Assembly: GCA_028551475.1 (NCBI GenBank)
Contig: CM052355.1
Location: 14,281,543-14,345,542, forward strand
DNA: 64,000 nt
Direction of reading: 5' to 3'
From: Casuarina equisetifolia
Taxonomy: Eukaryota > Streptophyta > Magnoliopsida > Fagales > Casuarinaceae
The notes beneath the pieces were generated by a model. It searched no databases and was not told the origin of the DNA. It saw nothing but the letters and a program-made list of their open reading frames with translations. Both the position numbers and the translations under genes were made by a program. Shown here in pieces: positions 12,702 through 30,986 of the stretch; position 1 is the stretch's first letter, and every line of letters begins with the position of its first letter.

Positions 12702-13986
12702 AGCTCATCCATAAAACCCATTTCTCTTCTTTGCATTATCTCGCTGCAAGTTCCGGCTGTTGCAGTCTCTCTTATCGTAATCTATGGTTGTTCTCTGTAA
12801 TTTGCAAAAGCTTTACGTTTTCCGGCGTTGGTGGTGGAGAGATCCGAGGGTCTTGCTCATGTGCCAACAAGATAATTCTATTTAGTCTTTTGTGTTACGT
12901 AATTTAGTTGTGTTATTAGTTGTTTTCAAAGCAAGAGAATCTCGGCGTTGTGGTTGTCCAAGCAGCTTTTCCGGTCATCCTCGCCGGATCATTTTGACAT
13001 TGGCATTTCACCGAGGTGAACTCTTGTACGCTTGAATAATCTGTTCATTACTTGGTATACTTATAACTTTATTTATTGGAGACAGCCGTGCTTATGTTAC
13101 TCTCAGAAAAATGGCTTTCTTATCCATACTTACTCTTCTTTCTACCTCCTTCCTCAAGACAGCCCCTAATATTTGCTTCATAATGGTTGTACATCCTCTT
13201 ACAATCCTCTCTTTATAAGCAAATTTATCTTTCCACAAACCATTTTAATATGATGTAAAATTCATAAAATTCAACCTTCCTTATAAACTAATGGTAAAGA
13301 ACAAATAAATTTTCTAATATAAGCACCGACAGGAAGAATGGCGTAAATTCATCTATAATTATTGAGGTTTGGATCCTCCACCCCTTACTCCACTGCACAT
13401 CTCGAAGAACGATGGGTTATGAAAATGGACTGAAAACGAACAGACAACCACATGGAATTCAAAGATTTCAATCAAATAGGTATCTCTCTTCGCATTTTTC
13501 TGAATTCCACTCTGAAAGCCAATGAAAATGTAACATTACGTAGCATATTTAGCAGTTCATTAGCACATTGAAAATGCGAAGTACATTGTTCAAGTTTCAG
13601 CAGTACAATTACAATCTCTTACGGCATAACATTGAATTGTATATCTTCGCCCTCAGACCCACTATCACAGCATTCACGGTTATTTGCCCGCTTTAACTGC
13701 TCTATCTTAACTAATGCTTAGGCTAAGTCAGCAACATTTACAAACATAAAGTACATGAAAAAACAGCACCTCAGTAAGATGCAGATATCAAACAGAGCAA
13801 ACAGTAAATAATCAACGAACAGCACAGTGCCATATCAGAACATAACCACCTCTCGGGTACATTACATGTGGCTAATCAAGGATCGGGAGAACCATACCAG
13901 CTAAAGTATAGAGCAGCCGACAGATGAATTGAAGGTGCCCGCCAACTTTTCGAGAGGCCATTAACTTAAGAGTTCCGTTTATATTA
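12702..13986. other. Convergent spacer between PXC1-type gene and trihelix-UMPK gene
   Basis: Holds the 3' UTRs of two convergent genes. Moderately AT-rich; nothing else recognised. Confidence 0.5.
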
Positions 13987-19094
<5,108 letters not shown>

Positions 19095-22000
19095 TAGAGG
19101 ACGTTAGTCAGGGTTAGGCGTTGGCGAACGACGACGTTAGCGGAGAAGGACGGGGAATTGGGAACTCGGAGGAGGCGTCTTGACGGAACCGTCAGAGCGG
19201 GCGCGAGATGGGCCGTCACGGCTTTTGACGGTCCCGTTAAGTGGTCGATATAACATACCGGCGCGGAACGACAATGGGACCCAGAGCTGAAATTCTTGGT
19301 GTTCGCATGGTGATCGAGAATCATGCGCTTTTCTTACCCTGCAGTCGCCTACATCCTAGTAGCCTGCACACTCGCGTTGCTGGCAATGGATTGCCAACTT
19401 AGGATGGCTATGATCTATGTCTTTCTTCTTTTATTTTTTAATCAAAATCATGCTTGATATGAACTTACTAGTTTGTTTTCAAATTGGGGATTTGTTACCA
19501 ACCAATCAATTTTTGAGTTTTATTCATGACAAAGTCTCACATTTAATTATTATGTAACGTTTAAATATGAAATGTTTTACACAATTTATAAATTAACTTT
19601 TAGATTGAATTTTTAACTTATTTATAATATGATATCAAAATCATTAAAATATAATGGACATGCAATAAGCATTTATTTCATTTTATTCAATATTTATTAA
19701 TTGTAATGCTTTTTTAACTTTAAGCCTTTAAATATACTTAATGTAGGATGAACATTTTTTCAACACTATTAGGTATGATTCTTTAAAAAAAAAAAATCAA
19801 AACTTAAACATTTGGGTGTCAAACTTGGATCAAGAGATTTTAGATGCCACTATATACATATATATATATATATAAATTAACTCAAAAATACATCAAAATA
19901 CATCATCTACATGGATAAAAATATATGTTTGTGTGTGTGTCTTTTTTACTTTCCTTTACTAAGCATACAAAGTCTCATGTAATTCTTTAATCGCCTATAA
20001 TTTATAAGAGAAATTTTCTTAAACAATTAGCCAACTCTTGAGGAGACTCTTTGGCTAAAATGGCTAAGCCATAATTTCTACAATATTATAAATGTCTTTA
20101 ATTGTAATAAAATGTTACAATCATATCTTTTAACTTAATTATTCAATAAATCATTATAATTATTTAGTTTGACTTTAAGTTTACTTTTAATAAATTTAAC
20201 TGATAAATAGTGTTAGAGAGAATTGCATATCTTTTTTTTTTCTTCGTAATTTCGTTGTAAATATAATAACTATTAAGTTTGAATAATCATGATGTTTACC
20301 TCAATAGTTGACTAATTATTTCAATTGGGCTCTTAGAAAATATTTATTTTTATTGTTGTTTATTTTACTGAAAATAAGTTTCTAATTAAGAGTGTAATGG
20401 AAGACAATTTTATCAATGATTAATAAATATATGTCACGGTCAAAATATGAGCGCACACACACACAACCTTCATTTCCGCATTTTTGGGTTTTACAAGTCT
20501 ACCGATGACATGCTCGTTCTTCCCCTTTGCCCATAGTGCCTGAAAATCTCCTAATGGCCTTGGGCTGCATAGAACTCAAGCCCACTCCACCAAATACCCA
20601 AAACCCAAAATAGGCCTATGACAATATAGTAACAATATAATGTTAAGATATTAACAAATATAATCATTATTTTTCTTTTTCTTTAAAAAGCCGTGTAAGA
20701 TAACAGATATTCACACTGCTTGGTAAATAGTATAAAAACATTACTGTCATTATTCAGTGCATACCAATCTTATTGAAAAGACGATAACAAATTCAAATAA
20801 GATATGGGACGCAATCGTTATTTTGCATAGTCTTCGAGAATAAGTAAAGAAGTGCAAGCGATGGACCAATTCTTCAAGACGTAACCCGGGATCAATATTT
20901 CCAAACACGATCTAGAGAAAATTGTGTTGAAGAGTCAGAATTCTGATTTTCAAGTGTTGCTTGTTTGAAGTCAAAATAAATTCTAGAACCCTTTCCATGG
21001 GGTCCCCCCAAGAGTTCGAAGATTTTGAACTTTCTAGCTTAGAATCTACGCACAACATGTCCACGTAGAATGACGAGACTAAAAGAAGAATAGAAAAAAG
21101 GTTCTTTCTCGGACCGCCCCTAGTTAGCGCACGCCGTATTAATTAAACAATGTCGCCATGAAAGTGGCGGCCTGGTAAAGGCGATTCTTCGTTATGGTCG
21201 AAATCATAAGCCATTATTATAGTTTAAAAAAATGATTAAAATTTCTCATTTATAATCAGTGATTAAAAAATGAAAGTGCCCAAATATAGAATGAACCAAA
21301 GTATCCATAACACAGAACAACGACTAATTTAATATGTCCGAATTAAGATCTTAGTCCACGAGTGATAGAAATAATGGAAAATCAATATGTAATGACATTT
21401 TATATTTCAATAGATACCGTAGAAGTTATATAACTTATTGACTCAAAATGAATCATTAAAAGATAAGAACAGTCAAACATATAAAAACCACAGTAATGAT
21501 ACCAAACGCACAAAATGGTTCAAAATACATGATCTATGTGCTCATTGAACAAAAAGTTAATTCTAGAGTGTCAAAGGTTTCACACATCAAAAATTACTAT
21601 AAATTTTTTCTTATATGATAAATTTTTCTCTTTTGGATACTAATATTGGAAATATGATTAAAGTTCTATCAAAAAAATAATTCGTGAATTTAATGAATTT
21701 TTTTTAGACTTAAATAGCATTTAAAGATCATATTTTTCCTAAAATGAAACTTTTGTCTTCAACATCCCAGTGTACACCAATTATGTTTCTGAATTCAAGC
21801 TCAAACATAATAAAGTAAATACTTCTTAAGTGCTAAATATGTTTTAGGGGTTCGAGATTAAATATGAATTATAATATTTATGTAGACATTAATTTCATAT
21901 AAAAAAATGATCAAAATTTAATTCAAATTTTATTTTATAAAATAAAAATTAATTTTAATATCTACACATTGTCCAATAATTATTTCTCTTTAATATAAAA

Positions 22001-22553
22001 TTTTTATTATTAACAACTATGATAGCATAATAGCCATTGAAATTCACAAAGTCTCGTATTTATAAATAATTCAAAAGCGAAAGCCCATAGGAATTGACCG
22101 CGCCTGGTTTGCACCGCTGGGTACAATTCGTGGGGCGCTGTTTTACGGTTTTACTTTTCCACCATGCCAAAACCCAAGGGCAGCAGCATATGCGCCCATT
22201 TCCTCTGCGCCACCTGAAAGGCCAACTACTTCTTTGCGCACGTGAGCTTCCACGCTTTCCCCTTCCTCACGAAACACCTCTACGGTCTCGCACGCGCGTC
22301 GCGCACGTTTGATACCTAATTTAGTTTAGGGAGGTCGTTTGGTTGGGGTTCGAGTATAAAGAATTTATATCGATCGCTAAAGACATCGTCACCGAGTGGA
22401 GGCCGCAAGCAAGAGCAGCCAGTAAGTGGAAGGCATATCCTCTGGTTCAACTTGGGTGCCTTCTCATCAGGCTCCGAAGATCGTTGAAGGTTCTCGCTTC
22501 CTCTCGGCCACTGTTTTTCTTTGCTGCTGCTGTGTTTGATTCTGTGAGCAAAG
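19095..22553. other. Divergent spacer between trihelix-UMPK and pyruvate kinase genes
   Basis: The first 250 bases beside the trihelix gene and the last 450 beside pyruvate kinase are GC-richer and should hold promoters and 5' UTRs. The middle (about 19430-22080) is AT-rich with no recognisable gene. It includes one copy of a dispersed repeat at about 19800-19850 and a short CA run near 20453. Confidence 0.45.
19847..19875. repeat. (TA)n microsatellite
   Basis: TA dinucleotide run in the AT-rich spacer, directly after a copy of the dispersed repeat. Confidence 0.85.
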
Positions 22554-25500
22554 ATGCATTCCAATCATTTGCTTCTGGAGGAGCCGATTAGGATGGCTTC
22601 CATCCTCGAGCCATCCAAGGCGGTAAGCGTCTCCAGTCCTGCCTTTTGTTTTTGGAACCGAAGCCTGTTCCGAGTTTGCGCTAACGTGGATCTATGCCGC
22701 CATCTCGTTGATGAGTCCTGTTTCGGATCAACTTGCCAATGATCTCCGAGTATTCATTGTATTGGTTCCTTTTGGCTTTGCAGAATTTCTTTCCCGCAAT
22801 GACGAAGATCGTGGGCACCCTGGGTCCCAAATCTCGATCGGTGGAGGTTATCTCTGGCTGCCTTAAGGCTGGAATGTCCGGTATGATAGGCTTTTCGTTG
22901 CTGTTTGTTCGCTTGTGCACGATCACTCACGCGCGCATAAACACGTACGTGTGGTCATTGCAATCTCTGTTGTTAGGATTGTGAAGTATTGAAATTGGTT
23001 GGTGCTGATTGGCAGTTGCTCGGTTCGACTTTACGTGGGGAGACTCAGAATTCCACCAGGAGACTCTGGAGAATCTGAAGGCGGCTGTGAAGAGTACTAA
23101 GAAGCTTTGTGCTGTATGTTATCTTAAAATATGGTTTGCTGTTTCGAGTTTATAACCTTTCTGAGAGCGAATGTTCCACGAGTATTGGTGCATATGAGTG
23201 TTAATCGATAAATAAATCATTGGGCTTGTTATTACAGTGGCGGAGAGTAAAGCGGGTTGGAAAATGAAAATGTGTGAGTCAGAATATTTTAATAGAGCAG
23301 CCTAATTGGATTCGTTCTATTTTAATTTCTAGCGCATATATTTAAGCAGTAGATGAGAAAGCAGTATACTGCAACTTTTTATCGAATAACTGTCTTCTAG
23401 AAATAGAAGAAGAAAAATCTAAAGAAGCCAATGTACTAAGCATTTTTTTAAAAGTAAACTCGTGTTATTTGTTTTCTGGGCATGTAATTCTTTTCTCTTT
23501 ACTTCAAAGAATTGGGATGGAGAGGTACTCCTCACTCATTTGGATCTTCTGTATTTTAGAAGTCATTATTTGGTCCTTTTTTTTCTGTTGAAATTCTTTT
23601 ATTGCTTTTCAAAGCACCGATTTTAAACAAGATTAGGTGAGAACTGCTAACCAAACGACTGGGAAGGATTTTTCCAAACGTTTGTACTTAAGCAGTGTTT
23701 GCTAATACCTGTTGCAAAAACAGTGAGGTTTGCCCCTATTGACTATTTTTATCAAAAGGAATTTAGCGAATTACATTTCCTTGTATTTCAGGTTATGCTG
23801 GACACGGTGGGCCCTGAGTTGCAGGTTGTTAACAGAAGTGAGAAATCTATTTCTCTTCAGGTGGATGGTCTTGTTGTTCTGACCCCAAATCTAGAACTAG
23901 AAGCCTCTTCGGAGGTTTTACCCATCAATTTTGATGGGCTGTCAAAGGTATGGCAACAATATTTATCACGATGTTAACACACTTCTCTGTGTCCAGAGTG
24001 AAATTGTTTCATAAAGATGATCAAAATGGTATATTTTTGCTACACTCCTGCCTATTTGGTGAATCTTAACGGGGAATGAGATGCCTGCATGAAAAGATCA
24101 GCTAATGCTTATTGGAGACTTTTTGTACATATTTGAAATTTTAGTTATAGTAGAAATTTATAGCATTGGAAGTTGTTTTTCGGTGCTTCTTCCAGTCCTT
24201 GAACATTGTTATAGGAAGGAATCGCATATTGTTTAGTGCACTGTCGAGAATGTTACATACTCTGCCTCTGGACCATGGGTTCTGAGTTTTGGGTTCTAGA
24301 TAGTCTATGCTGGAAGCACTTTGATCTGGTTCCAGTTGATAAAAGAGTGGATTGTAATTCTGCCGCATATGCTGAAAATAACCCATTCTCATACATGACA
24401 ACCTTCTATATATTCGTAACTTTTGATCCTCTTTTCAACTTTCATGAAACAATGCGGGTCAGTTATATCCTAAATCATATGATATGTGTAATTACATGGT
24501 GATATTTCCTCTTCTTGTTAAACTCTTAGTAAATTCTAGAATGACAACCAAAACCTTGAATTTGGTTTTTGCAGGCAGTGAAGAAGGGAGACACCATTTT
24601 TATGGGTAAATACCTGTTTACTGGAAGTGAAACTACCTCTGTTTGGCTGGAGGTAAGAGCCAGACATCCTAGAAAGCCAATACCATTTGAATATCTTAGA
24701 TCCGTCTTTTATTTTCTTTGTAAGAATTTCTGTCACAAGCACACGAGGAGCTGAGTGACTTGTCCACAACTGATTACTTATATCTGGAATTGAGCAGGTC
24801 TCTGAAGTGAAGGGGGAAGATGTTGTTTGTCTCATAAAGAATTCTGCAACTCTGGCTGGCTCATTATTCACTTTACATGTTTCCCAAATTCATATTGACC
24901 TGCCTACTCTTTCCGAGAAAGACAAGGATGTATGGCTATAGTCCTTTCCTCATGTCTCTTGTGACTTTTTTCCTAAAGTGCACTTGGTGATATTCATTCC
25001 ATATTTCAGGTTATTAGTACTTGGGGAGTCAACAATAAAATTGACTTCCTGTCCCTGTCATATACCCGACATGCAGAAGATGTTCGCCAGGCATTTATCT
25101 TTGCTGTTTATCTCTTTCATTCTAACTTATAAACATTTCTGTATTTTCTAGTTAACAAGGTTCTTCAAATAACTTTCATTAATTGGATTCTCTGTCCTTA
25201 AATTCAGGCACGTGAGCTACTTTCTAAGTTGGGCGACCTCAGTCAGACTCAAATTTTTGCAAAGATTGAAAATGTTGAGGTGAGTTGCATATCTTATAAG
25301 TGCAAAATGTTGTTGAGTTCTCTAGAGAAGCTATATTTGATTTCAGTAGCATTGCTGCTTGGATTACTATGTACGCATTTATGTTTTTCTTTCTAGGGTT
25401 TAACCCATTTTGATGAGATCCTACAAGAAGCGGATGGTATCATCCTTTCCCGTGGGAATTTGGGGATAGATCTTCCCCCTGAGAAGGTCAGTTTCCTAAC

Positions 25501-28500
25501 TATATAAAATTCCTCGCTTTTGCTCTTGATGATGTTAATCTATCTCAACTTATAACGGTATGAAGTCATATAAGTGTCTTTACTATCAGTCTACTGGTTT
25601 ATAAGAGAGGGGGGTGGTTGGAAATTGAAATTGCACTGTACTTTTTGTCTGTGATGTCTAAGGTTTTGTTTGAGCTTATGTCTTAGGTTCACAGCCATGA
25701 TTTATGAGTACCAAACAGAAAGTTTTCCTCCAATACAGAACTCTTGAATTTCCTCTTACGCCTTAAAAGTTTGAAAATGTATTTTTATTCACGCTTCTCA
25801 GGAAGAGAAAATTCAAGAGAAATCCTCCAAGTTCTTTTCTTTCTTCAAGTACTTTAGGGCCATTAACCCAATCCTTTGTTATCATTAAAAGTCTAATAGG
25901 GTTTTTTATTGCCTAAATTTCGAAAATGTTGGAAGGTTTATGAACACTCAAGATTTTCAGACTACTAGTACACTAAACACTGAAAGACCAGTATCTAAAG
26001 TGCTAGTATGAACCATTTCATGCTGCAAGTTGCATACATTGTACTCTCTGATGTTTGCCCTCAAACTCTGATACCCATAACTGAATAAGCTTCATGTCAC
26101 TTATGCTTCTTGGTTATACTGGCCTGTTTGATCGTTCTTGCTTCCTAATGTTGGTATAGTTCATAGCCTGGGATACTGTAGCTTGCTGCTAATGTGTATT
26201 TTGTATCTTGCAGGTGTTTTTGTTTCAAAAATCTGCCCTCTACAAGTGTAACATGGCTGGAAAGCCAGCTGTGCTTACTCGCGTTGTGGACAGTATGACT
26301 GACAACTTGAGGCCAACTCGTGCAGAAGCAACTGATGTTGCCAATGCTGTATTGGATGGTATATCACTTTTTTCTATGATTTAAAACTAGTTGTTTGAGA
26401 GGGCTTTGAGGGCAAAGTCATCAATTTCCTTGAGACAGAATTGCAAAAAACATGTGATTGCCTATGATATTCCAGCTTTGGTTTTGTTGGAATTAGGTCA
26501 ATATTATGTTTCCTCGCCTCTCCTTGGGGCTTGCGGTTTCTGCTTTATATTTGTTGTGGTATGACATGAAAAATGGCTTTCTTCAGATTGTATCTAACAG
26601 ATTGTCTAACCTGCAGGAAGCGATGCGATTCTTCTGGGTGCTGAGACTCTGCGTGGGTTGTATCCTGTTGAGACCATTTCTATCGTTGGTAAAATTTGTG
26701 CTGAGGTATATCATCCCTTTGAATCCTTGATAATTTTATTGAACGAGTTAGTTTTGCTGTTGAATGTGAGCTTTGAACTTATTCACATTGAAAGTGAAGA
26801 ATTTGATCTCAAAAATACCTTTGATGAGATGAATCTGAAAATTGCAAATTTTTGGTTTTTCTCCCATAATCTCCTATATTTTCTGGTTCTTGCTTTGAGC
26901 TCTTTCTTTGGGTTTGGACCGGTTGTGATTATGCATCATTCATCAAGACAAGAGTTTGTTATTTCCTATTTATGTTGTCATCATGGATGCTTTCAGATCA
27001 CTGTTACAGGCCTTCATGAGTGCCTACCCTCTTAGCAAAGCCCATCGTTCATTCTTATTAGATTTCCTTTGTTGGGATGTCAGTAGGCTACCGTGTACGA
27101 TTGTGAATGCAAGCATTGAACATTTTCCTAGAAGGGAATTGTAATAAGACAAATTCCACCATCCCAAAAACCACTCAAAAGTCTAAAGAGAAGAGAGTTA
27201 AGTCTACCAGAAGCTGGCCAAGCGTCAGCTGCTGTATCACATCAATCTATAATCTCTATCTTATTGCTCTTTCTTACTAGATTATAGTACGACATCAAGT
27301 GTTGAAGCACTGGGGATTTGATAGCACCTTTTAATTGAAGCTTTTATTTGGTCCCGGGTCCTACATATCGAGACTCCTCTTAAAAACATAATATCTTTAC
27401 AAGTATTCATGGCATCGCTGAGGTACTGTGGTGTAGAATGTTGACAGTTACAATTTGTGACTGCTGCAGTTGTACAATTCGGACTATATTGGAGTTTGTT
27501 AATTTTGAAATTTGCACTGTGCGTTCACTGGCAATGCTTGGTTTTGTCTTTCCTGTATTACTGTCTTATTTCAGATTCATGTTATTTAGCATGCTTTGAG
27601 GAGAAAACAAATATGGTTTTAATGTGTATGGAAGACACAACTAATTTCCATTTCAGTCTGGATACTTTCCGTTTACTGCATCTTAAGCGCTCGAATGATT
27701 TGTTATGGTGAATTTGCCATCAATATCTATATTTTTTCATAATGTTGTTCACCTATGAAATAATTCTTGTAGGCAGAGAAGGTTTTTAACCAAGACCTTT
27801 ATTTCAAGAAGACAGTCAAATATGTTGGAGAGCCAATGACTCACTTGGAATCAATTGCTTCCTCTGCGGTATTCACTTTTAGTTGTTGCTCATTTAGCAA
27901 TCTATTTTGGTGATAACCACATTCATGATGTAGTTCTGGTGGAAACATCTGTTATTGATTAATTGTCTTATAAGTCAATTTTCACTTGTATAGGTACGGG
28001 CTGCCATTAAGGTGAAGGCATCAGCTATTATTTGTTTCACTTCTTCAGGAAGGGCAGCACGGTAATATCTTTGTGGATATTTAAACACAAATGTGCATGT
28101 ACTTGGCATTATTGAAAATTAGATATGTTTTTTGTCCTCCAAATTTATGAGGTTTTGAGCTCCTTTTCTTCTTTTGGGGAGGGGGTTAGTTTTTATTTTT
28201 AAAACACATATACCCAAACTCACATGCTTAAACTTTGGACCAAGAGATTTTACGCAGCATTTTCTCCCAGTTATGCTAGGCACTTGTTGAGGAGGGGGTT
28301 TGGTGTCAGATTCGCATCAGCAATATTGTTCACATTCATGTGAAGCCTCTTGTCTTGACTGTGGAATTTCTGAATATATTAAACTTGTGTGCAGATTAAT
28401 TGCTAAGTACAGGCCAACAATGCCAGTTCTGTCTGTTGTCATCCCCCGGCTTAAGACAAACCAGCTAAAATGGAGCTTCAGTGGAGCCTTTGAGGTACAC

Positions 28501-29777
28501 TTCTGACTCATAATTTTCTAGTGGACATTTAGGGTGTGGTGAAGTTCCTTACTTCACTTTAATGTAACCGGATTCTAAATACATATTGTTCTTTTGTTTG
28601 AATAGTTTTGTTTGACTTAAAGGGATAAATTGGTTTCCTTATATTTTTCTAAACGATTAAGGTCCTATAGTGTTTAGGATCTGAATAAAAGCCAGATTGG
28701 TCACTTGTTCAATGACACCTAGGGACGGTAATGGTTATTAAACTTCATATCTGGATGCAATTTATGTTATGATATCTTCCCCTCCTGTTGTTGATCTGAA
28801 GCTCAGGTTGATATCCTCTTGTTTTGTTGTACAGGACCCACTGTGTAATGAGTCGAATCATATGTGGGAAAGCCTGTACCCCTTTAATGTAATATTCCTT
28901 TTATATATTCTGTTTGGTACTTACTAGATGATTGAATCGGTATTTCTTGCATCACCAAGATCCTTTAGCATCAAGAGTGTAGTTAAATCTAGTGATGCCA
29001 TGTGTTACCAAAAAATGGCCTTACTTAACCGTTCAACTTGGACTGTTGTCTAAGGTTTAAATTTTATTTTAGCAACTAATTTCCCGAAATATGTCCCCTT
29101 CTTCCTGGGGAAGGTACATTGCGATGCACTTTTCTTAATCCAATGTTTTCACTCTCAACTTGTAATTTTAATGACCGTTTACTTGGTACTTCCTCTTTTA
29201 TATCCAAGCTAATTAATCTATGTGTTTGCTAATTGATAGGCGAGGCAATCACTTATAGTCAGAGGCCTCTTCCCCATGCTTGCAGATCCCAGACATCCTG
29301 TAAGTTTTCATTTTACTTCACTCTTTGTAACTTGGTAATTGCTGTTGTTGGAAAATTACCCCAAGAAGGAACTTGTGCTGGAGGAAGAAGATTTTTTCAT
29401 TTTCTAGACCCTTTTTAAGTTTTCTTTGGCATCCAATCAGTTCTCTTAAGTAAAAGTTTTGCTGCTTTTGTTTTATAATCACAAGAAGAACTTCTATATA
29501 ACATGGATTCCTTAATGGGGGTTAAAAGATATTAGACTTTGCACTGGATATTTTCCTGGTTCCTCCGGTCTTCATTGATTCCATTGATTAATTTACTCAA
29601 ATCTCCTGTGATTATATTTTGCAGGCGGAGTCTACAAATGCAACAAATGAGTCAGTTCTTAAGGTTGCTCTTGATCATGGAAAGGCAGCGGGAGTCATAA
29701 AGTCGCATGATCGGGTTGTTGTATGCCAGAAAGTGGGGGATGCGTCCGTGGTCAAGATTATTGAGCTCGAGGATTAG
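22554..29777 (+). CDS. PK: Pyruvate kinase, cytosolic, divergent plant clade
   Basis: Sixteen exons: 22554-22622, 22784-22880, 23016-23113, 23792-23947, 24575-24652, 24798-24929, 25010-25090, 25208-25279, 25397-25486, 26214-26358, 26617-26705, 27773-27868, 27994-28061, 28395-28494, 29240-29299, 29625-29777. Phases agree throughout and give 527 residues, with no plastid transit peptide. The enzyme makes pyruvate and ATP from phosphoenolpyruvate and ADP. Motifs: [93 protein letters not shown]. Compared with classical PK, the usual DTKGPE reads DTVGPE, RGDLG reads RGNLG, and ARLNFSHG reads ARFDFTWG. All but one intron are GT..AG; the one after 25090 appears to start GC. The ATG at 22554 was chosen because [16 protein letters not shown] matches the start of plant homologues; a later in-frame ATG exists. 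Confidence 0.95.
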
Positions 29778-29955
29778 TAATGCCTTTCTTGCTCTCGGTT
29801 TGAGGCGTTAACTTTTTTTTTCGAAGGTGGACTTTTGCTGTCACTTACGCAAGCCAGTCTTACGTATCTCCAGTTTATGGAGACAAGCATGTGATTTGAC
29901 ATGTCTTAAGAATGTAGACTTGGGGCAATTACTGCCATTTTAAGTTGATCACGGG

Positions 29956-30012
29956 ATATATGTATATATATATATATATGTGTGTATGTATATGTATATG
30001 TATATGTATATG
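29956..30012 (+). repeat. (TA/TG)n microsatellite in PK 3' region
   Basis: Compound TATATG/TA/TG repeat about 180 bases after the PK stop codon, likely in or just past the 3' UTR. Confidence 0.9.
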
Positions 30013-30535
30013 CCCGTGATACCAATTTTAGTTAAATTCTCAAACTCCATTTTTATCTCATGCCTGCAAATCTTAAAATCAGTTCACCGGCAATGTTCTA
30101 ACAACGATTAAAAACGAGTTGTCCTCAGGTCAGTAACTCAACAATGGACTACTGGTGGTAGGTTCTGAGTTGTAACACTCTTTATAACTAACTAACAAAA
30201 AGAAGATCGAAAACTAATTTTCTAAAGTCATTGCAACCAGGTAAGCGAACAGGCGTTGTTCTGCATGTTGTGAAAGTTGTATCTTTGTAAATGTAAGGGA
30301 AGAAAAAATGCCGCACCATGGATGAGGGGATATGGGGTAGGCTTCATTGCAAATATGAGCGATTCATTAAGAATCTTTTGTTTATATAGTTTTTAGAGGA
30401 ACTGGGAGTGAGAGAGAAGAAAATGTGAGAAAATGGAATGCAATAAAGTTTTTGAATGTAGTTAATAGGTAGTGAAAGGCTTTTCTATGAACTATTTAGT
30501 TTTAATGATAAAATCACTTAACATGGCAAACACAA
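30013..30535. other. Spacer between PK and tRNA-Arg
   Basis: AT-rich sequence with nothing recognised. A CAA triplet lies directly before the tRNA (30533-30535), as often seen at plant tRNA start sites. Confidence 0.4.
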
Positions 30536-30608
30536 GCGCCCGTGGGCTAGTGGATAAGGCGTCTGACTTCTAATCAGGCGATCGTGGGTTCGAATCCCAC
30601 CGGGCGTG
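30536..30608 (+). tRNA. tRNA-Arg (anticodon TCT)
   Basis: A 73-base cloverleaf. The acceptor stem pairs GCGCCCG (30536-30542) with CGGGCGT (30601-30607, one G-T pair), with discriminator G at 30608. The anticodon stem TCTGA/TCAGG encloses loop CTTCTAA with anticodon TCT at 30569-30571, reading AGA/AGG. The T arm is GTGGG-TTCGAAT-CCCAC and includes the B box GGTTCGAATCC; the A box is TGGCTAGTGG-like (TGGGCTAGTGG). A TTTT tract lies about 27 bases downstream. There is no intron and no encoded CCA, as expected for a nuclear gene. Confidence 0.96.
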
Positions 30609-30941
30609 CGTCTTTGGTCAAAGGGACTTGATCCTTTTGCAAACGTCTTTGTTTTACGACAATGGCCATCAACTACTTTGGTTTTGTAGGCATTGTTTGC
30701 ACAGAAGTTTCAAATCCTGACAAAAGCTTTTGTTTGTATTGAAATGCCACAAATTCAACTACCATCTCGGAAGAGACGTCAAATCCTGAATACACGTAAT
30801 TAAGAGAAACAATACCTTAATAATATATACAAAGCACTGCGCTAAGCTATCCATCTAAAAAACACAACAAAATTTAAAAAGACAAAACATCCTTTTATCC
30901 TGCTTCCCCCCGTGTTTTGTCATCTACAACCACGTTCCCCT

Positions 30942-30957
30942 CCCCCCCCCCCCCCCC
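30942..30957. repeat. 16-base C homopolymer
   Basis: C16 tract about 30 bases past the stop codon of the minus-strand trihelix gene, so a G tract in its 3' UTR. Homopolymers of this length are prone to sequencing length errors. Confidence 0.9.
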
Positions 30958-30986
30958 TTTAGTAGAATCCTAAACTACATGTCAAC

